DNA of 47,375 bases from Pseudomonadota bacterium (GTDB taxonomy: Bacteria > Pseudomonadota > Gammaproteobacteria > Steroidobacterales > Woeseiaceae), in contig JACZWL010000024.1 in the NCBI GenBank assembly GCA_022572185.1, positions 1 to 47,375 of the forward strand. The letters run 5' to 3'. A program made the translations under genes and the position numbers. How positions within the stretch are numbered: position 1 is the stretch's first letter; each line of letters begins with the position of its first letter. A model generated the notes under the pieces. That model did no database searches. It saw only the letters and a list, made by a program, of their open reading frames with translations, and had not been told where the DNA came from. This document shows positions 44,908-47,375 of the stretch, one piece after another.

Positions 44908-45010
44908 CTGATTCTCATCCTTTCGGTTCACTACGGTTCATACTGATTACAAAATAATTATACAACAGAATCTGCCTGTCCGTCCCACTTAATTGTCGTG
45001 CCCTTCAGGG

Positions 45011-45028
45011 GGTATTGACAAGTTAACT
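45011..45028 (+). repeat. IS6 left terminal inverted repeat
   Basis: GGTATTGACAAGTTAACT, an exact reverse complement of the right end at 45782-45799. Confidence 0.9.
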
Positions 45029-45063
45029 ATTCAGCCCAAGCAAATTTGAGCAGATATTGCCCA

Positions 45064-45759
45064 TCACGCCACAGCGTAATTCCAAGACGCAAAAGCACGC
45101 AAGCGGAAAAACCTATAGTTCTTAGCTGAAACAAGGTGACGGCCAAGATTGAACAAATTGTAAACAGCCGCATGTACAGTCAGGAATCGCTGCGCTTGTT
45201 GCATTGATTTGAATCGACGCATGACCCGTTCTCGAACTCGCGTTGGCTGATGGGAAAGTTCTGCCCTGTTATTGGCATATTGCGATGTATCATGAATCGT
45301 ATCTGGGATGAGTTCACGATGTGCGACGCCGTAACTTCTCAACTTGTCCGTGACAATCTTTCTGGGTTCCATTCGATGTGCCTTCAATAGTCGTTTGAAG
45401 AAGCGCTTAGCGGCCTTGCCGTCACGTCGACGCTGCAGAAACACATCGACGATTTCGCCGTCCTGATCGACAGCGCGCCATAAATAATGCTGCTTACCAT
45501 CAATCTTCACAAAGACTTCATCAATGAAAAATGTATCTCCGTAGCCCTGGTGCTTCTTCTTCAAGCGACGAACATACTGCAACCCGAATTTAATGCACCA
45601 CAGACGAATTGACTCGTAGGTGACGGTGATTCCACGCTCAGCCAGCAAATCTTCGATATCTCGATGACTCAGGCTAAAGCGATGATAGAGCCACACAGCA
45701 TACTGAATAATTTCCGGTGGAAATCGGTGACGCTTGTATAGTGTGGTTGATTTTTTCAT
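45064..45759 (-). CDS. IS6-family DDE transposase
   Basis: A 231-residue transposase, the normal size for IS6 (IS26-like) enzymes. RHRFPPEIIQYAVWLYHRF and the DIEDLLAERGI helix-turn-helix start are characteristic. The DDE acidic residues lie in FFIDEVFVKIDGK, IVTDKLRSYGVA and NNRAELSHQPTRVRER. The reading frame is intact, so the element may still be active. Confidence 0.93.
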   Translation of the reverse strand: MKKSTTLYKRHRFPPEIIQYAVWLYHRFSLSHRDIEDLLAERGITVTYESIRLWCIKFGLQYVRRLKKKHQGYGDTFFIDEVFVKIDGKQHYLWRAVDQDGEIVDVFLQRRRDGKAAKRFFKRLLKAHRMEPRKIVTDKLRSYGVAHRELIPDTIHDTSQYANNRAELSHQPTRVRERVMRRFKSMQQAQRFLTVHAAVYNLFNLGRHLVSAKNYRFFRLRAFASWNYAVA

Positions 45760-45781
45760 CCGGCAATTACGCTCTATCGCC

Positions 45782-45799
45782 AGTTAACTTGTCAATACC
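45782..45799 (-). repeat. IS6 right terminal inverted repeat
   Basis: AGTTAACTTGTCAATACC on the plus strand, an exact reverse complement of the left end at 45011-45028. Confidence 0.9.
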
Positions 45800-45824
45800 T
45801 ATTGTCATGATCGGCTTACTGCTT

Positions 45825-46061
45825 TCAGCGATTCCAAACACGGGACGCTAGATCCCGCAGGTCTCGATAGACAGCTTCGGGACATTCCCGTTTGCCTGTC
45901 AGATAGTGCCACGGCGAAAAATTCAGCCATTCGCAGAGCGGCGGACTTAATTGATGCGAAACAAGCTCATATTGCTCACACAATACATACAAGGCTGTGG
46001 GGATTTTAAGATGTTCGGCAACAGCCGATGCCGTAAAGCCAGCCTTCCTCCCGAAATGCCC
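45825..46061 (-). pseudogene. C-terminal remnant of an unidentified protein
   Basis: The minus strand carries about 78 codons open from after a TGA at 46062-46064 to a TGA at 45825-45827. They read with real coding character (AGFTASAVAEHLKIPTALYV, CEWLNFSPWHYLTGKRE, AVYRDLRDLASRVWNR) but no start codon with a ribosome-binding site is present. Just upstream, another frame also looks protein-like (CERLRAFREEGW), which suggests a frameshift. I do not recognise the family. It abuts the IS6 element and is probably a casualty of insertion or deletion there. Confidence 0.4.
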
Positions 46062-46327
46062 TCAGTCGCTCGCAGGTTTTTACTACGTAACTATTTTCCG
46101 TGTGAAAGCTCTGATTTTTCTGCGTTTGTGTTCTTACGCTCATTCATCATCCAGTAGATTCGCGGCAATTTCACAGTTCAACCGGTCTGCTTGATATTCG
46201 TATTTATCCGTATATCTTGCTTTCCGCATATGTGGCACAGTTCTTGGACTACAGGAGATGACTCTGAAAGCGTGAATAAAGCCGCTGAGAGGTGAAAAAA
46301 GGGGCCTAAAATAACGCTGGAATGGTA

Positions 46328-46693
46328 ATGCCCAACCACGTCAATCGTTTTTACGCTGCCGTTTCGGTGCTGGCCGGTCATGGCCATGTAAAACAACGGC
46401 TGGTAAAAGCCTACGAAGAAAATTTGGCTTTCATCGAAGACGAAGGCCTGCCGATTGCTGTCAAACAGTCGTTTGCCGATCTTAAACACATGATGAGTCG
46501 GGTTGACCCGGTGAAGCGGGAGGGGCGGATCCGCGCTTCAATCCGCAAGATGTCAGTCGATGAAGCCGACGAGTGCGCACACAAGATAATCGATCTTTAC
46601 AGAGACCTGATTCGGTACAGCGGCAACGTTCACGAGCCACTGCCGATTGGGAAACGGCCGGTTGTTCCGCCGGTCTTAACCAAATCGTGCTGA
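46328..46693 (+). CDS. hypothetical protein, about 121 residues
   Basis: A helix-rich soluble protein (MPNHVNRFYAAVSVLAGHG, VKQRLVKAYEENLAFIEDEGLP, DEADECAHKIIDLYRDLIRY) with a Pro-rich tail ending TKSC. No signal or membrane segment is visible. Base composition and the charged amphipathic pattern support coding. I do not recognise a function. The start is uncertain between ATG 46322 and 46328. Confidence 0.6.
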   Translation: MPNHVNRFYAAVSVLAGHGHVKQRLVKAYEENLAFIEDEGLPIAVKQSFADLKHMMSRVDPVKREGRIRASIRKMSVDEADECAHKIIDLYRDLIRYSGNVHEPLPIGKRPVVPPVLTKSC

Positions 46694-46789
46694 AAAGTGT
46701 GCAATTTTCAGACGCCACAAATGTGTGATCTTCGACCAGCATTGACATCCAACTTCTCGATTGGCCAGACTATTTATCGTCTTGCCTGA

Positions 46790-47056
46790 CTAGTAGCCCA
46801 GGGTATCAAGTATGCTGCGAACATCTGAGCTTCTGACGCAGATGCAGCTCAGGGTTTGTCTGGAGCGTCCCTCACACAACTCGGTATAGCCAAGTGCGCA
46901 TCGAGGTTTACGTCGTTCTTCACGAATTGACTCTGCCTCCAGCCGTTTCTCGACCTGAGACCAGTCAGCAGTACGGTGCGCCTCCTCGATTAATTCTGTG
47001 GTGGCGGGCGCGCAACCAAACAACAGGAAAGGTATGAGGAGTTTGACAATGTTCAC
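46790..47056 (-). CDS. small putative lipoprotein
   Basis: An 88-residue protein starting at GTG 47056. A short lipoprotein signal (NIVKLLIPFLLFGC) has an LLFGC lipobox, so Cys15 would be lipidated and the mature part anchored in a membrane facing the periplasm. The mature part is charged and helical (EEAHRTADWSQVEKRLEAE, EERRK), then has four cysteines that may form disulfides (CALGYTELCEGR, SCICVRS). The function is unknown. The ribosome-binding site is weak, which lowers certainty. Confidence 0.6.
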   Translation of the reverse strand: MNIVKLLIPFLLFGCAPATTELIEEAHRTADWSQVEKRLEAESIREERRKPRCALGYTELCEGRSRQTLSCICVRSSDVRSILDTLGY

Positions 47057-47257
47057 TTAATCTACGCCAGAATGCTTTCCTCCAAAAACTCGTTCTTGTT
47101 ATTGATTCGTGAATACAACAAAAGACGCTTGCTCGATATCCGTATTTATCGCCATAGGTAGGTGAAAACACTGATACGGTTTGCGTCCATATAACGCACG
47201 ATCTAATTCAGTTTCAGTGCTAGAAGTGGAACCCAGCGAGTATGGCGCGAGTGAAAT

Positions 47258-47375
47258 ATGACCGATCAATCGACCGATTATTGCTTTACCTCGGACCTTT
47301 TTGAAATTGAATCGGGTGAGGATGAACAGACAAACCCGTACCGGTACGTCAAGCAGTTGTCTCATTGGTTGGCGG
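47258..47375 (+). CDS. hypothetical protein, 5' part only
   Basis: A plus-strand frame opens at ATG 47258 and runs to the window end without a stop (39 codons). It reads MTDQSTDYCFTSDLFEIESG, then GEDEQTNPYRYVKQLSHWLA. An acidic opening, a GEDExTNP segment and a following helix resemble, from memory, a small conserved hypothetical family. The ribosome-binding site is weak. An 88-codon minus-strand frame over the same bases has less coding character. Confidence 0.55.
   Translation, partial: MTDQSTDYCFTSDLFEIESGEDEQTNPYRYVKQLSHWLA

Larger units (their letters stand above)
45011..45799 (-). mobile_element. IS6-family insertion sequence
   Basis: A 789-base element bounded by identical 18-base terminal inverted repeats (GGTATTGACAAGTTAACT) and holding one transposase gene on the minus strand. 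IS6 elements normally leave 8-base duplications. The flanking octamers here, CTTCAGGG at 45003-45010 and TATTGTCA at 45800-45807, do not match. So the copy either arrived through recombination or cointegrate resolution, or its flank has been rearranged since. It lies between a toxin-antitoxin pair and a gene remnant. Confidence 0.9.

Noticed and set aside
45951-46157. A plus-strand 68-codon frame right of the IS6 element
   Set aside because: It overlaps a minus-strand stretch with stronger coding character and has an irregular Cys/Arg-rich composition.
47099-47365. An 88-codon minus-strand frame at the window end
   Set aside because: The overlapping plus-strand frame from 47258 has better coding character, and the minus-strand protein lacks a recognisable fold or ribosome-binding site.

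Overview
The window most likely comes from a gammaproteobacterium, probably a marine or sediment heterotroph with moderately high G+C. The grounds are the prkA-yeaH-spoVR stress triad, a proteobacterial mer block, a BCCT carnitine/betaine-type transporter, a TonB-dependent receptor beside a TPR-sulfotransferase, and several acyl-CoA catabolism clusters. No ribosomal or other marker gene is present, so finer placement is inference. No CRISPR array, rRNA gene or complete tRNA gene was seen.

Layout. (1) 1-2723: the 3' part of a mercury-resistance block. It holds the merA C-terminus with an in-frame stop, a double-YHS/TRASH-like cysteine protein, an outer-membrane transporter-like protein, a MerP-like periplasmic protein and a MerT-like membrane protein. 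(2) 3115-5081: pncA-pncB, NAD salvage from nicotinamide. (3) 5257-9995 (minus): prkA-yeaH-spoVR. (4) 10032-11268: a long gap, an 18-bp match to a tRNA-Pro 3' end, a decayed tyrosine-recombinase C-terminus, and an in-frame fusion of that remnant to the first 47 codons of a sarcosine-oxidase-beta/mgdA-like gene. (5) 11304-15606 (minus): mgsA-mgsB-mgsC-gmaS, the first half of the N-methylglutamate (methylamine) pathway, with a divergent XRE-cupin regulator. (6) 16418-25051: an acyl-CoA dehydrogenase, an NDP-forming CoA ligase, a CaiD-like hydratase, an L-carnitine-dehydrogenase-like enzyme, a LysR regulator, a BCCT transporter and a BKACE (DUF849) cleavage enzyme. Together they form a convincing gamma-butyrobetaine/carnitine to glycine betaine route. 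(7) 25266-30341: a three-subunit molybdenum hydroxylase and a convergent amidase, substrate unknown. (8) 30549-38995: a second CoA-ester catabolic cluster with an acyl-CoA dehydrogenase, CoA-transferase, luciferase-like flavoenzyme, alpha/beta hydrolase, two crotonases, a BadH-like SDR and an AMP-forming ligase. (9) 39328-43976: TonB-dependent receptor, strong terminator, TPR-sulfotransferase. (10) 44378-47375: a ParDE-like toxin-antitoxin pair, an IS6-family element without target duplication, a gene remnant and small hypothetical genes.

How the genes work together. Regions 5 and 6 both concern methylated amines. The carnitine route would yield glycine betaine and acetoacetyl-CoA. The N-methylglutamate route would assimilate methylamine, but its last enzyme (N-methylglutamate dehydrogenase, MgdABCD) is missing here because mgdA/soxB is cut after its FAD-binding glycine motif and joined to the integrase remnant. 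The most interesting points are this deletion scar, the compact carnitine/gamma-butyrobetaine cluster, and the uncharacterised region 8 pathway, in which one crotonase and one acyl-CoA dehydrogenase lack the usual catalytic glutamates.
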